Positions 36,792 through 49,641 of a stretch of 64,000 nucleotides of DNA are shown piece after piece. The notes under the pieces are model-generated. The model saw nothing but the letters and a program-made list of their open reading frames with translations. It searched no databases and was not told where the DNA came from. Origin of the DNA: Mansonella perstans (Eukaryota > Nematoda > Chromadorea > Rhabditida > Onchocercidae). A program made the translations under genes and the position numbers. The stretch spans positions 496,001-560,000 of the forward strand of contig JBAMDO010000149.1 in assembly GCA_037074765.1 (NCBI GenBank), in the 5' to 3' direction. Position 1 is the stretch's first letter, and each line of letters starts with the position of its first letter.

Positions 36792-39700
36792 CATTTTTTG
36801 TATCTCATTGATTCCATTCTAGGAGCTTCGATTTGGCTAAGCTTGTTGATGCTTTGTGGTACTGCTGATGTCCATAAAAATACTATAAATGAAAGAAACC
36901 AGACTTTATCGAAAATTTTGCAGTGGTCATTATAATTACGACTACAGTCTAGATCTTATTACACTCGACAAGAAGGTTAAATAATTTAAGTTTCAGATGA
37001 AAAGATTTTGAAACATATCCAAGAGAATTTTCATTTTTTTCTAATTTCTAAAAGAATTTTGCGAAACTGTTCAAAAACTAATAGTCAGTGAGGGAAATAG
37101 AGTGCACTAGAACTAGTGCAAAAGTAACTCACCTGAAAGCTACATAAGCAAAAAAAAAACCAAAAGGTCTCACCAAATATGAGAAACAGCGAATATGCCA
37201 TTTTCATGGCTAAAACACACGAAACCTGAAATCCTCACACATTATTTTTCTGTCCCATTGCGTAAAAAAACAACGACTTTAATCGAAGAAATTGCTAGTA
37301 CAGTATGAAACCAGTGGTAATAAGCAACACTATTGCACATTTCTACCTAAAGAACCTTTTTATACATAAATTACAGCACATTTTGTTTATATTTGTCAAA
37401 CAAATTTTTTACAAATTATTTGAACTGAATAGTGATTAGGTAGATATATAATGATATGGTTACTGACCTTTACCTAATCAATATGGCATTCAATTCATTG
37501 TTTTAAAAGCAGGAAAGAACCTGTCAAGATCTGCTTACTGGTTATGCAAGAAATGATATTCCCACTAAGTTTTGTCTAATTTCATCTTCTGCCAGAAAGT
37601 ATGAATCTATTGAAAAATCTTTGGCTCAGTGATGACATATCATGGATTTCCATGCATTTCTCAATACAAGATAAAATGGTATTTGCTCTTCGAGGCTGTT
37701 TTTCAGATTTGTCTTACTGTCATTATTACTCTTGATAGCGGTTTTGTCATTATACAACAATGTATTTCTGCTTCAAATTTCTCTAGAAGATCATTGTAAC
37801 AGAAACTTCGAGTACAAACATCGTCTCATGAAATTTTAGCGACAAAAGGTAATTCAATTCAGGCGTGAAAAAGACGTGATGCCTTCCTCAATTATAAAAT
37901 ATACTGAGTAATTAATACATTGTATTCCTATTAATTTGTTTGCAAAGTTTCTCATGCAAAATTTTTAAAAATACGCCGTATAAGTTCCAGAGTTATTTCA
38001 TTTGTAGAACAAATTATTTCATATTCAGATATAAAATATGCAGTCAGTTTTATGAGACTTATTGCCATCACTTCAAAAAATTCTTAAACAGTCATTCTTA
38101 GTGATAACTAAAGCGACTTGGAATTTTTGAGGCATTTTATTATCATCTAATAAACAAAGGTCGTTGATTTACTAACAGTGGTGACATCATAGTCTGATCT
38201 AGTCCCCAAATCCCACAAAATTCACCATCTGAATTTTACAAACAGAAATAGGAACTGCACAGCCTTTGTTATTTTTAGTTTGATATAGAGATACGGTATT
38301 AAAGAAAAATGACTATGGTTCAAATTTCAAAATATTCAAGAGATAAAAATCTTCTTTTTAATATATTTCTGTATTGATAAAACTTGCTATGACAAGATTG
38401 TCACTTCACATCAAATGACATAGTATCAAAAGATTACCTTGAATCAAACAGTGTTGATAAACTTGAAAACAAACTATTACTGCATACTCTTAAACTGACA
38501 AACTTAAGGCATGAAATTTGGAACAAAAAGTTCTCGTACATTTTGTCTATAAGAATTGTACAGTTACATAAGATTCAAAGCAAATTTGTAAGGCAATACA
38601 AGCGTCATTGCTGATCATGAATACCGATATTGACATTGAACATGTTCAATGTTCAAGATGGGCATTTTGGAAGCTTAAGGAAGCATGAAATACGACTGAA
38701 GTAAATGTTTTATTATTGGATCCCTCCATTAAATATATTAGAAAATTTGGTTGACTGACGTACTACTTCGTCACACAAATGTGCATTAATGTGTCGTTGA
38801 GTGTTAACATTTTATGACAATGACAGAGAAGAATTATACTAATTCCGCTTTATCTCACATTTATCGTATATTCTCATCTTATGCTGCCTTCTTGCTTATT
38901 TAACGACTGATAAATATCCTTTTTGCAGATGTAATAAACGAAAATTTTTGGCGTCATTGAATTTCCGCCATTAATGCAAAAATTTGGCATTAGAAAGACA
39001 TAAATTTCCATCGAAGCCTTTGCATTATCTCATTTTCCCTAAATTTGGAATATAAACGAAGTAGTTTTGTTTATAGCCTGGAACATCATGGAACATGTGA
39101 TTTTTTCAACTTTATCATTGCAGGAAATATTAATTTATAAATAATAATAGAAAAAAAAAAGAAAGCCAATGTAAATAAATAAAATTAACTTAATGAAATT
39201 TCAAATTTTTCGGACAAGAATAAAAAGTTTAAACCTATTAATGGATGGCAGTCATTCATAAATTCGATAATTTTTTGCTTAAAAACAGCCATTATTTTTC
39301 TATTAACCTTCCAGGCAAAGAAAGGAAAAAAATTAAGGAATAGACAGGGAGAGTAAAATTGATTACAACTGATGAAGAATTACTTGTGTGCATTAATAAT
39401 TTTGATTACAATTGCAGAAATAATGAGGTGCTTTAGTATCAATTTCTGTCAACAACTATTGCTTCATTAGGCTGTTTTCTATAAAACTTCATCTATAATA
39501 AAGACAAAGTGGTTTCATTTTCAACGGCAGAAAAGTTTTAATGGTGAAATAAGTGATATGCAAAAATTAACTGGTTTTGACGACTAAAAAAAAAAAAAAA
39601 ATTAAAATAAAATAAAAGATATTTTAACATCGTATGCATAGATTTATAAAATTTTCTCAGATCTTCATACGGTCCAAAAAAAATCTCAGGAATAACATAT

Positions 39701-40982
39701 TCTATTGGATTTTTTTTTTTAATTTAGTAATTTGTGACATTTTATGGCTGTAAGCACCTGCACAGCACATTTAAAAATAAGAAACTAAGTGAAGCGAGTA
39801 AACTGCCAATGAGTTTGTTGAGAAAATTGTGAGTAGGCTATAGTTATCCTAAGATATGTTACAAGTGGTAACCTTGGTACCCTTATTCATAAACAACATC
39901 AAAGTGAAATCCAATTTATGCCATTAACTACAATATTATCCATATTTAACGGAGGCATGAAATAACTCTGTTTTGATTCTATATTCATTTCACTATTATT
40001 CTAATTACTCTTTGAATACTGAGTCAGTGATTAGAGACAATGATTTATTTAGTCGTTAGCGATCAAGTGAGGTTACAGCTATGAACAATTTCGAATACTA
40101 TACAATCTAAAATTTTAAAACAATAACTTGGTGGTAACAAGAAAAAAACAGATTTCAAAATATTCCAAGTTAATAATGTCTTGGGGAACAAAGTCGAGAA
40201 CCATTTTTTCCTTGAAACTGTATGATATCGAGTGATCTTTCAGCTACTATTGCAACTATTACTGACCTTTGGTTACTTCTTCGCAATTACGACATATATC
40301 TTTACCTGGCTTTTGGTTCAAGCTCTTTTCGTCTGTTCATTTTCAACAGAATAGGATCATTAAAGAAACAGTAAAACTGATATAATAGTATAGTATATGG
40401 TTTTTCAACTGATGAGAAGCAAAACTGAAGGGTCATTATCGTCATATCGTTACTTAAAAGCGCTCTTGGTATTCAGTAAGAAAACTTACATAAAATACCT
40501 GTTTACAGCAATCTAAATGAACTTTTGAATTTAACAAATTGACAAGAGGAAAATACATTTGCTCATATATGATAAGAAAAAATTTATTTTATTTCGCATC
40601 ATCTTATATTTGAGTTTTTTATTAAGCATACTTACCAAAATATGTTCGAAATATTTGAAATTAAAAAAGAGTAGATGCCTTTCATTGAAATCTCTTCACT
40701 AGCAGTAACTGATTAATGAATCCAATCAGCTGAATGAGACATAGAATCGATCTTTAGGAACAAGAAAAAAAAACTCATCAAAAGAAATCAACAATTTTTA
40801 AATTCGTGATTCACCGAATCATAGAGTTGTCCAGTTTTTTAGTACATTGCATCTGTTATCAGAAAAAATTTAATAAATTTAATAAATTTGATAAATCAAC
40901 ATGCTAAGTCAGATTTACTTAGATTATTCAAACAACAGCCTTTTTGTTAATGACTCTGTCTAACAATGGCTAGCAGTGCACT

Positions 40983-41065
40983 GATGAAAAAGAGCCATGA
41001 TATTATTATGTTATATCGATTATATCGATGAAAAAGAGCCATGATATTGTTATATCGACTGTTCA
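40983..41065. repeat. Tandem duplication, period 44 bases
   Basis: GATGAAAAAGAGCCATGATA occurs at 40983 and again at 41027, followed in both by a TTATATCGA-containing tail. Intergenic. Confidence 0.85.
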
Positions 41066-41740
41066 GTTAATACGCTCATCAATTACTTCTATTAAATTGT
41101 GACGACAGTAATTCATCAATTTAAAATTTAACTTAAAACTAAGTTTGCTTCTTGAATGTTAATTAGCGCTTTTATAGAATCATGCGGACACAATACATAT
41201 AAATAGCTATATTTTTATATTTTTCCTTTATATCCATCGATTTGAAGTGATAATAACTATACCTTTCGAATGCATTATTATTTCCGCAGTAGATAATAAA
41301 TAAACATGCATGGACAGAGAAATTACCGCTGCGCTGACAAACTTTGTTACATCGGATTTTAAAATTATATTAGAAAATTCTAAGCTAACTAGCTAAATAT
41401 AAGAAGAGATTGATGCTCAATAAAATAATTAATAATTTTCAAATTTTTGTAATATACAAGTGAGATTGAACCGTATGTTTTGAGGTCATCCAAAGAGAAA
41501 AAACTGGAACTTCACATCACTTCAGTTGTAAATTATTCCTTTCCAAATGATCCAAATCAATTCAGTTGTAAGTTATTATCTTTTTAGCAGGTATATATCT
41601 CCGTATCGATCTTTATTTTTTGGATTATAAACCCTGAACTGTATGTGTTAGAAGCATCAACAAAAATCTTACCAGCAGGGGTGAATCGAAGAATGGGATA
41701 AATATTTTGCATTTCGCCCCGATTGTGATAACTACATTAA

Positions 41741-42058
41741 ATGAAGTTGCTGAAGGATATGTGCAAAACAAAGCTAGGTATGCGGTCGAAAGGTCGATCT
41801 TCACCGATAGGCAAGGTAAAAGAGTCGAGGCGGTCATTGGGAAGTAGTTCGGGTAGCCGACAGGAGAGACTTGGCCACAGGAAGAGTAGTTGTCGCAGCA
41901 ATACACCAAAGAAGGCTGTTACCAGTTATTCCTCCAAAATTGTACCATCTAAGAGAGTGACCCATCGCTCTTCGCCATTACGGAAGTCGAAACCATCACC
42001 AGTCAACGAACTTGACATAACAGCATTAAGTCAGAAGGAGCAACAGTCAAAATCAGGT
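41741..42058 (+). CDS. Basic Ser/Arg-rich exon, possible alternative 5' exon of the Barentsz-like gene
   Basis: An open frame of 106 codons begins with ATG (an in-frame TAA is immediately upstream) and runs to TCA G|GTTAGG, a usable donor. The product is strongly basic and rich in Ser and Arg, with stretches such as RSKGRSSPIGKVKESRRS, typical of a disordered nuclear or RNA-associated region. It ends in phase 1. That does not fit the next exon at 42685 in the Barentsz frame, but it fits the exon at 43837 exactly (G|GG CGT), so a transcript skipping the three small exons would fuse it to the SELOR-containing part. A second + strand frame is open over the first part (about 41639-41816) and ends at CAA G|GTAAAA, so the coding frame here is not certain. 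Confidence 0.4.
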
Positions 42059-42673
42059 TAGGTCTTAGTTGCAAACTTCATGCTTGTTTAACCATTTCTA
42101 AGCAGCTTCTGAATACCAACTTCTCTCCACTACGACTTCTGTACGACTTGTTTATACAACGTATGCTTGAAATCAGGCGAATCACAATTGATGCATGAAA
42201 GTTCTAAAGAACTGCATTTTTGTTCCAGTCACTTTAATCCAGCATGTAAGGTTTTATGATTATTTATATCAGAATAGGTAGCTAGAGCTGTCGAGCATAG
42301 CTTTTGTTACGTGATTTCAGTGACATTAGTTATATACAGATATTGTTGTGGAAATCCAAGAAGTTCGAAATTGTTATTAATATCAGGTTTCTCTACATTC
42401 ACCGTCTCATTTTTTTATTTTGGTGGCCGCTGCTTTTCATATTTACACTTCTTTCGAGAATCAATTTAAGCTAGATATAAAGATTTCTTCTGAAGAAAAT
42501 GTTTCTTTCTCCAAAATAACTTTGAAAAAAAAAAAGAAATAAAAGAAAACGATTTCTGAAGTTCTTGTAGAACATTAATTTTATCAGTAAAGGCTTAAAA
42601 GGATGTATTTTTAGTAAGTAAGCCTTGTAATTTTAATAGCACCAATATCTAAACTACATACTGTGTTAATGTA

Positions 42674-42684
42674 ACTGTTTTCAG
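42674..42684 (+). promoter_or_regulatory. Acceptor before the start exon, probable trans-splice site
   Basis: CTGTTTTCAG precedes GAAATCGAGGAAAAGATGG. The first ATG lies 15 bases downstream in the context AAAAGATGG, and no upstream exon has the matching phase, so a spliced leader is the simplest 5' end. Confidence 0.45.
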
Positions 42685-42699
42685 GAAATCGAGGAAAAG

Positions 42700-45664
42700 A
42701 TGGCGTTCAAGTAAGTGATTTTTGTCGTTTTGTTTTACTTAAATAATATGTTAACTGAAAGTTCGCTGTTTCTAAAATATCTAATGAGTTTACTAAAGGT
42801 AATGTTAACAAACAGTTCGATAAGTGATGTTTGATATAACTTTGGAGATAAAAATATTAGAATAACTTTCCTTTCTGCAATTTTTTTTTTAAATATGTGT
42901 ATAAGATCATTTGCTCATTATCAACTATTCTGGTATCTAATACATAGGATGCATCCTGAGTAATTTCATTCTCCAGGAAATCTGGTTCTGATTTAAATAA
43001 TTTCAAAAGCTTTTTAGAATCGTCATGAAAGGATGAATTATCGCCAATTTGCTGGTATAATGGATAGACGTGGTCTTTGGGGCTCAAGAAACAAGTAAAT
43101 AAATAAATAATATATATAGATATATATATACATATGGACTTATTGTGAAAGAAATGAAGAAATCAAGATTTTTCAGTGCACCTATTGATTTGTTTTTATT
43201 CTCTACCTTCTTTTTATTTCAGTGGATTTGGAATGAGGCAAGGGTAAGTGGACGATTGGTGACATTTCGATATATATGATTAAGAGGGAGAGCCCCAAAT
43301 CAGGATGGTTACTTGTTCTTGTTTTTTGCTAACGTTGCTGAAATGGAGTCGTTTTGGCCAAGTTTATGGCTTCATGTATATATTTATATATATGCGCCGA
43401 ATGCTGGTTAGAAAATAAATATTATTTACAGAATGGACTATCGTCGCACTCCGATGTATCCGCTACGACGCGGCATTGGAGAAGGCGACTTGGCCGATCA
43501 ACGTACACAATATGGTTCGTTTTCTTTATGCAAACTCAAAAATTGTTCAGTTTCATACAGGGAAATTCAGGAATCATTAAGAATTACGTCTTCGTTAACA
43601 TGTCCTGATTTTTCTTTTCTCGTAATATTGATGACAATTCCACGAGTACACATAATATCAGGCGGTCGTAGCAAGCAAGATAAAAAGTAAGCTTTGTGCA
43701 AATTGAATAATTTTATTGAGCAAAATTTCTTATGATGATTTTCTTGTGGTCTTAGGTTTCGATTCATTATCGATTTCCGTTTTTTAGCATTCATTATTCA
43801 GTCAGAAAATCTTTCAAAAGATTCATATTTTTGCAGGGCGTAATGGTCGGCAATCTTATCAACGAGGTACTGAGCAAAACAAATCAGTAAACGATGAAGA
43901 AAAGCCGGTTATGAATTTGTTCGACCCATGTAAAGTTCCTACAGGACGCTCTTACTTTACGGTAATCTCTCCCGTAGGCGGTTATCAGCTTCCAAGCATT
44001 TACAATTTAGTGGCAGATATTAGTGAACTTCAGAAAGTCATATCTTTTCATTTATGTCGTTCTCATTGGGTTGTGTGATCATCGGAAGGCATGCTGTGTT
44101 GAATGATAAAGCAGTTTCAGTAATACGTTGCTGAACATTTCATTTCTTGAAATTATTCAAAAACATACTTAAAATAGATTGCCGGACAGCGCTTTTTCAA
44201 ATTTAGCGCTGTTCTCATATGGTTTTATCGATCTTCTGGAGATTATATGTTGTGTTTGTCTGACCGTATTTATGTGACATTGCAGCATGACGATCGAGCT
44301 ACAAAGTCAGTGCGCATTCCGCGATCAAGATATTCCACTCCTGGTGACAGTGGTTGGCAGTCGCTACCAGTCGGCTGGCGCAATGTTCGAAAGGTATTTT
44401 TTATAAATTTATCCTGTTCTTAGTCAGATATTCCTCCTTTAATTGGTGTCTAGATACAGTCTAAGTCTCGTTTAAAATTCTTTATGCTAAACTTCATTTC
44501 ATACTACATTTCATACTGTTCTAGAATCATATTCTGTTATTGTGAACTGTTTTATTTCCATTATTGAGATCTATTGTAAATGTATCTCTCGCGAGATACT
44601 CTTTCTACTATGTGCTTAACGACCTTGCGATTGCGTTTGATCACGTATCCCAAATTGTGAAGCCTATAACGCATTTCAAGAAACGTAATTATCGATTGTA
44701 ATTGCTAGTTTTTTAATTGTCTATTTTTTTAAATTAATTTTACTTTTAAAATTCTTTAATTGCGTTCTGGGATCAATTCTCACCAAAAGATTGAATTTTG
44801 CGATTTTTTACCGGGGCAGCTTCATTTTTCTTCTTTCTACGCGTTATTTTTTTGTCATAATCATTTGAAAGGTGATTGCTGTTGAAGAAAATCATCTAAA
44901 ATTCGTGCGGTTTTAAACTCTGGCTTCAACTCTACTTTATGCTATGTGGCATATGCGCGAGTTTTGAGCTTTTGGATATGAAGACTGCCACATAAACTTT
45001 ATAGAACAAATTTAAAGTAAGGCTGTTCTCAGTGAATTTTTCATTTTAGCATTAGGTTTTATGATGCAACCTGTTTTGAAAGCTGTGAACATTTTTATAG
45101 ACATCTTACTAATATTTCATTGGCAATAATGTGCTTCTGTCACTTCTACTACTTCTTTCAGCAAAATTTGTGTCTTATGATTTTAGTTACTGTTATATAT
45201 AATCAACTGGCATAAAGACCTGAAATTCTTTCTATCTGTAGTCAGTTATTTTTGGTTCACCGCAAAGCTCATAGGATGTGCAACGGTTTTTCGAACAAGT
45301 TATAGTATATAGAATGGTTTGTTATTTGTAATGGCATCTTTAGAGGTACTTGAAATGAAATATTTGCTAGCATCTGATTCATTGCTTTTGTTCAGTGAAA
45401 ATATTTTTGTGTTATGCTATAAAACTACAACCGATGAAAACAAAGAGGTATTTTATAAATGGTGGTAGCCGTGATTAGATCGCTATGCTTATTTGATAAT
45501 GATAATGAATTAAGGTGCGGAAAAGCGATGATGTTACTCACGATGATAGTCATACTGCTTATCATAAAAAGCGCCCCGAAAGAAATCCAGCTGATGAAAT
45601 ATGGAAACACGACATGTTTGAATGCGAAGAAAGTGAAGGAGCTCAGGTTCGAGAACAGTTATAG
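42700..45664 (+). CDS. Barentsz/CASC3-like exon junction complex protein
   Basis: The family protein binds eIF4A3 on spliced mRNA through its SELOR region and functions in mRNA localisation and decay. Exons 42700-42710, 43223-43243, 43432-43514, 43837-43961, 44286-44393 and 45515-45646 join in phase for 160 codons. The start reads MAFNGFGMRQGMDYRRTPM and an Arg/Gly-rich stretch follows. Residues 68-84, DPCKVPTGRSYFTHDDR, align without gaps to the first SELOR motif of animal Barentsz proteins (NP, VP, aromatic pair, HD, R). Residues 146-155, WKHDMFECEE, match the second. About 60 residues separate them, roughly twice the usual length. The last acceptor (ATTAAG) is poor. After residue 160 the frame reads VREQL and stops at 45664; alternatively GTTCGA is a donor and the gene continues, for example into an exon after TTTTTGCAG near 46081. 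The 3' end is therefore uncertain. Confidence 0.65.
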
Positions 45665-48600
45665 ATTACTTTCGTTTTTATCAGTTTGTGTTCGTTATGT
45701 TTTTATTCTTTTGTTGAGTTTTATGCTGCTAATGTTTCTACAACGACTATTGCATTTAGTGCAATATTAAGAAATGTTACTGCTCGCTAATTAAGCTCGT
45801 CAATCGATATGAACATGTGTAAAGAATGAGATCTGTAAAGCAGTAGTTGAGTAAGATCCAATTTATTATCTTTATCAAGAGATGTTGTTCATTATTGCTT
45901 TAATGAAGTTCTTTTTGAAGAGTTCATTGTTTCTTCAGTATGAAAATAAATTTCTTCAACTGAAATACTAATATTGGTGTTACCTATGTGTGTAGTAGTC
46001 GAAAGTGAACTTGTCGAATGGCTGAGGTGCAAAAGTGTCATTAATATCGTGACTTTGTTATGTTTTTGCAGAATATTCTCCAAAAAAAACTTCATGAAAG
46101 TGCAAAAGTGAAATTTTAGAAGATAAAGACGCTGTTGGCTTATTTGAAAAATTGAAGTTAAAAAATTGAAAGACACTCTAAAAGACACACTTTGTAAATG
46201 TAATCTAGGTTTTTCTACTAGCGGTAAAAACTGAGAAAAAAGAACATAAGAATGAGTAAGTGGTAGAGATTTTCAAAGAGTTCAACCCTACGATAAAAGC
46301 TTCCGATTGAGATTAATCTGACTGGAAGCTAATTCTTTTACAGTCCATGATTTCAAAAATTCTCCAGTCAATGTTTTGAAATTTAGTAGAAAAACGTAGA
46401 TTACATTTAAAAAAGTTATTCTACATCTCTGTTGATTCTGTTCCGCTGACATAACGTCGACAGAATCCTTCGAGTCCTTTACTGCTGCAGATTCGATGTT
46501 TGTAAATTTTGAACTCTTTCCGAGGATTTTGATTTAAATTAGGCGAAAAAAGTGCTGATACGAGTGCTAGATCCGGATCCAGTTTCGGTTAACCAGTTAA
46601 CCAATTATCCTATGCTGAGCAAACGGAATTTTCGTGCAAACCTTGGTTATTTTGGAGAAGCTTCTATAATGCTTTTTCTGCGATAAACCATCAAATAAAA
46701 GAGTATCTATGAATACTTCCCATTTATACACTTCAACATGATTAGGTTTCCTTCGCATAAAACTTTTCTATTACCAGTCAATGGCTGTACTTTCATATAA
46801 AACAAGTATCGCTATTAATTACTGTATAATTTTGTTAGCCTTTATGTTGAATATCAGTGCTTTAAAACCATTTGTGTAATATCTGAACTGGTTTCCAAAT
46901 AATCTTTTTCCTTCTAGCTTTTATCATTGATCATTTATGTCTCATTGTGCCACTCAAAAATTTGATCTTGTCGAACCCGTTGAGTATATTCATATGTCAT
47001 CATCGTTTGAAAACTTACTTTAACAAGCTAACTGCAATAATCCTATCTCAAGATGCATATAATTTCTTCTCATCAAATTCCATCTTTGTTAAGGTAAATA
47101 ACATTATTACAGCAATAAGATGTAATTAATAAATAAAAATAAATTGAAAAGGTGTCTTTAACAAAAAGGAACCAAAGAAAATTAGTTTTTAGAGAGAATG
47201 AATGAGAATATCACTTGTGAAAATACTGTGATCTTTGCTACAGATCTAAACTCAATATGTTTGTTTAATCTCATCAAAATTAATTCTTACAAACGAAATA
47301 AAAAAAATTTGGCAAGCATTCAACCATAAAATGCTAAAATGGACAAAAAGCTTTGTGCCGCAATCAGTAACAGTTGACAGTAATGTTGCAAGAAGCCTTA
47401 AATAAAATTACACTGAATCATTCTAACAACTTGACCTGATAATCTAAATGACATTTTTCCGTCTCAAAAGTTCTCAAATATTGGACTAATTCTAAATTCT
47501 ATATTTCTTACCGTTGTTAGTTCCTTCCATTCATTTTCACTGCTATTTCACGACAAATTTGATCATATCAAAAAACTTTTTTTTATTCCCCACTATAATT
47601 AATCATACTATTAATGTGAATGGAGTGTGAAATGAAAGGAATTATTTCATGAAATGTTAATTATCCATTTGATCATTACTTATTCATGAATCAAATTGAA
47701 CGATAATCAAGAGTATAAGCGATAATTATTCACTCTTTTCCTCTCAGCCCTTTTTATTAATCTTGATTGCCTCATACAATGGAAATATGGTGACGTTATT
47801 CGTTTGACCACAAATCAGCATATTTTTTTTTAAATGCATTTTTTTTTATTTTTTTTTTTTTTTTTAAAATTTTTAAATGTATTTTAAATGCAACTAATCA
47901 TATAACAAAAGTACAGATTAGATGATATCAATCAACTTCATCTCATTTTATGACATCCATTTGCTATTTGAATATATGCGTCCCATTGAAATAACTAAGC
48001 AACACTTTCATTTCTTGAATGTACATGTTTCAATGCATCCTAACTCTTGAATGTATTATGTTTCTGTTGTTTATGCAACATTATTCAGCGCCTAACCATC
48101 TGCTCACTTGCCGAGTATATTTTTAATGGCATATCGCTTTTCGATTTCATTTCATTATTTATACAGTTAGTTAGGCATGCTGAATTGGTTTACACTTAGG
48201 GGCGCCTAAGGTGTTGCAACTGATAAAGACGTTATTGGAAGATAAAAGAAACTTTTAAAATGAAATATCAAATAGCGATTTCTTAAAAATTCTTGGGATC
48301 AACAAACACATTTCATGCTACATAAATAGAATAGGAAGATTGGTAAAAAAAATTAAGCAAATTTCGATAGTTAGTATCTTGAAACGGATATCACCAAGTC
48401 CGTTAACCATTTTTATTTCAATTTTTCCCCCTAGTTAGTCTGAAAGTTGAAAATTGAAGCAGAAATAAAATTCAGAAATTCTAAAATTTTGATAGTTATT
48501 AATATGTACTGAAATATTTTTCGTTTAATTGATAAAAATGTAAAGAAAGCAAAGAATTTTAGAAACAATCAATGAAGCGAAATGATTTCCTGATCAATGA

Positions 48601-49504
48601 TTAATGATCAGATCAATGAATTGTAACCGCAAGGAGTGATTGATGCTGGATTTATATTGCACAGGTTAAACATTATTGCTTTCATTCAATTACATTAATA
48701 GCAATCAGGCTTAACAGTCTCATAATTCCTACATAAATAGGCTTAAACAAACCAAATGATTGCTTGTATTACATTTGGAATGCCATATATTACGAATGCA
48801 CACATTAAATATTTATTTGCCTCTCCTTTTCTTTTTACACCGCAGTTGATTGATCATCATTTGGGGACATTGCTCCCAAAAAAAAAAAAAAAAAAAAAAA
48901 AGAAAAATTGTTAGTATATTTTCAGTAATGATTTTATTCGAAGGTTATCAATGATGATACGGAGTTGGTGGTTTGCTGCAATAACAACTAAAAGTTATTG
49001 TTGTCAGTTGGTTGTGTACTTCTCATTTCTCTCGCCTCTTAAGCTATTTTGCTCGAAATGTATGGACTAAATCGAATTTGAAGGAGACATGTCATCTTGC
49101 CTCATCCCTTTCCTATTTTTTTTTTTTATTCAAGCCTAAACATCATATGGAGTCACTCACACGCAAGCCTGATACATTTTTTCACTTCACTTAATATAAT
49201 ATATTCAAAGAATTGTTTTCATCATTCAAAACTTTTACTCGCAAAATAATTTATCATATATATTTTATTTTAACACGTACAAATAGTTGTTTACATTCAA
49301 AAAATATTATTTTTATTATGTCCAACACATCATTTATTCATCATTCTCTATTTGTAAGATTTCTAATTCTGCTCTATCATTTTCACATTACTTTTCAATG
49401 AGCTCATACATATGTTGTATATGTGTAATGTATATAGAACTTGTTCATTTCACTGTATTACACACTATTTCACTTGTCTGTAGCAAAACTGTATGCTTAT
49501 TTGT

Positions 49505-49535
<31 letters not shown>

Positions 49536-49621
49536 AATTTTAAATGTAAAAAATTTGCAGAATATACAGAAAAATAGTTGATTTTTGTGAACAGAAAGGG
49601 AGACGCAAATTTGCATTACAG
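45665..49621. other. Region between the Barentsz-like gene and carbonic anhydrase
   Basis: Mostly noncoding. Two places could be 3' exons of the Barentsz-like gene: one behind TTTTTGCAG near 46081 (NILQKKLHESAKVKF, then stop) and one behind AAATTAG near 46543, open for about 45 codons in one frame and with a short Ser-rich reading in another. Neither has a recognisable motif. Poly-T and poly-A runs occur at 47821-47870, 48878-48901 and 49504-49534. Confidence 0.4.
49610..49621 (+). promoter_or_regulatory. Acceptor upstream of carbonic anhydrase, probable trans-splice site
   Basis: TTTGCATTACAG ends 20 bases before the ATG at 49642, leaving a very short 5' UTR of the kind made by spliced-leader addition in nematodes. 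Confidence 0.4.
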
Positions 49622-49641
49622 TTGGCATTGCAAATCATACC

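Larger units (their letters stand above)
35409..41740. other. Gene-poor stretch
   Basis: Over 6 kb with no supportable exon chain. It is AT-rich with short tandem duplications at 36708-36791 and 40983-41065. Just before 41741 a + strand frame is open from about 41639 to 41816 and ends at a possible donor; see the next entry. The promoter of the Barentsz-like gene may lie at its 3' end. Confidence 0.45.

Noticed and set aside
36681..36935. ORF with duplicated HRLSKKRTLGS
   Set aside because: Openness is helped by a frame-preserving 42-base duplication; no splice or start context.
41639..41816. Second + strand open frame containing GESKNGINILHFAPIVITT
   Set aside because: It looks protein-like and ends at a possible donor, but it overlaps the Ser/Arg-rich frame, lacks a clear acceptor or start, and could not be linked to a neighbour.
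41625..41909. - strand ORF of 94 codons
   Set aside because: It is antisense to the Ser/Arg-rich + strand exon and has no splice context.
45425..45770. Overlapping hydrophobic ORFs on both strands
   Set aside because: Shadows of the Barentsz-like exon 45515-45646, which reads in a different frame.
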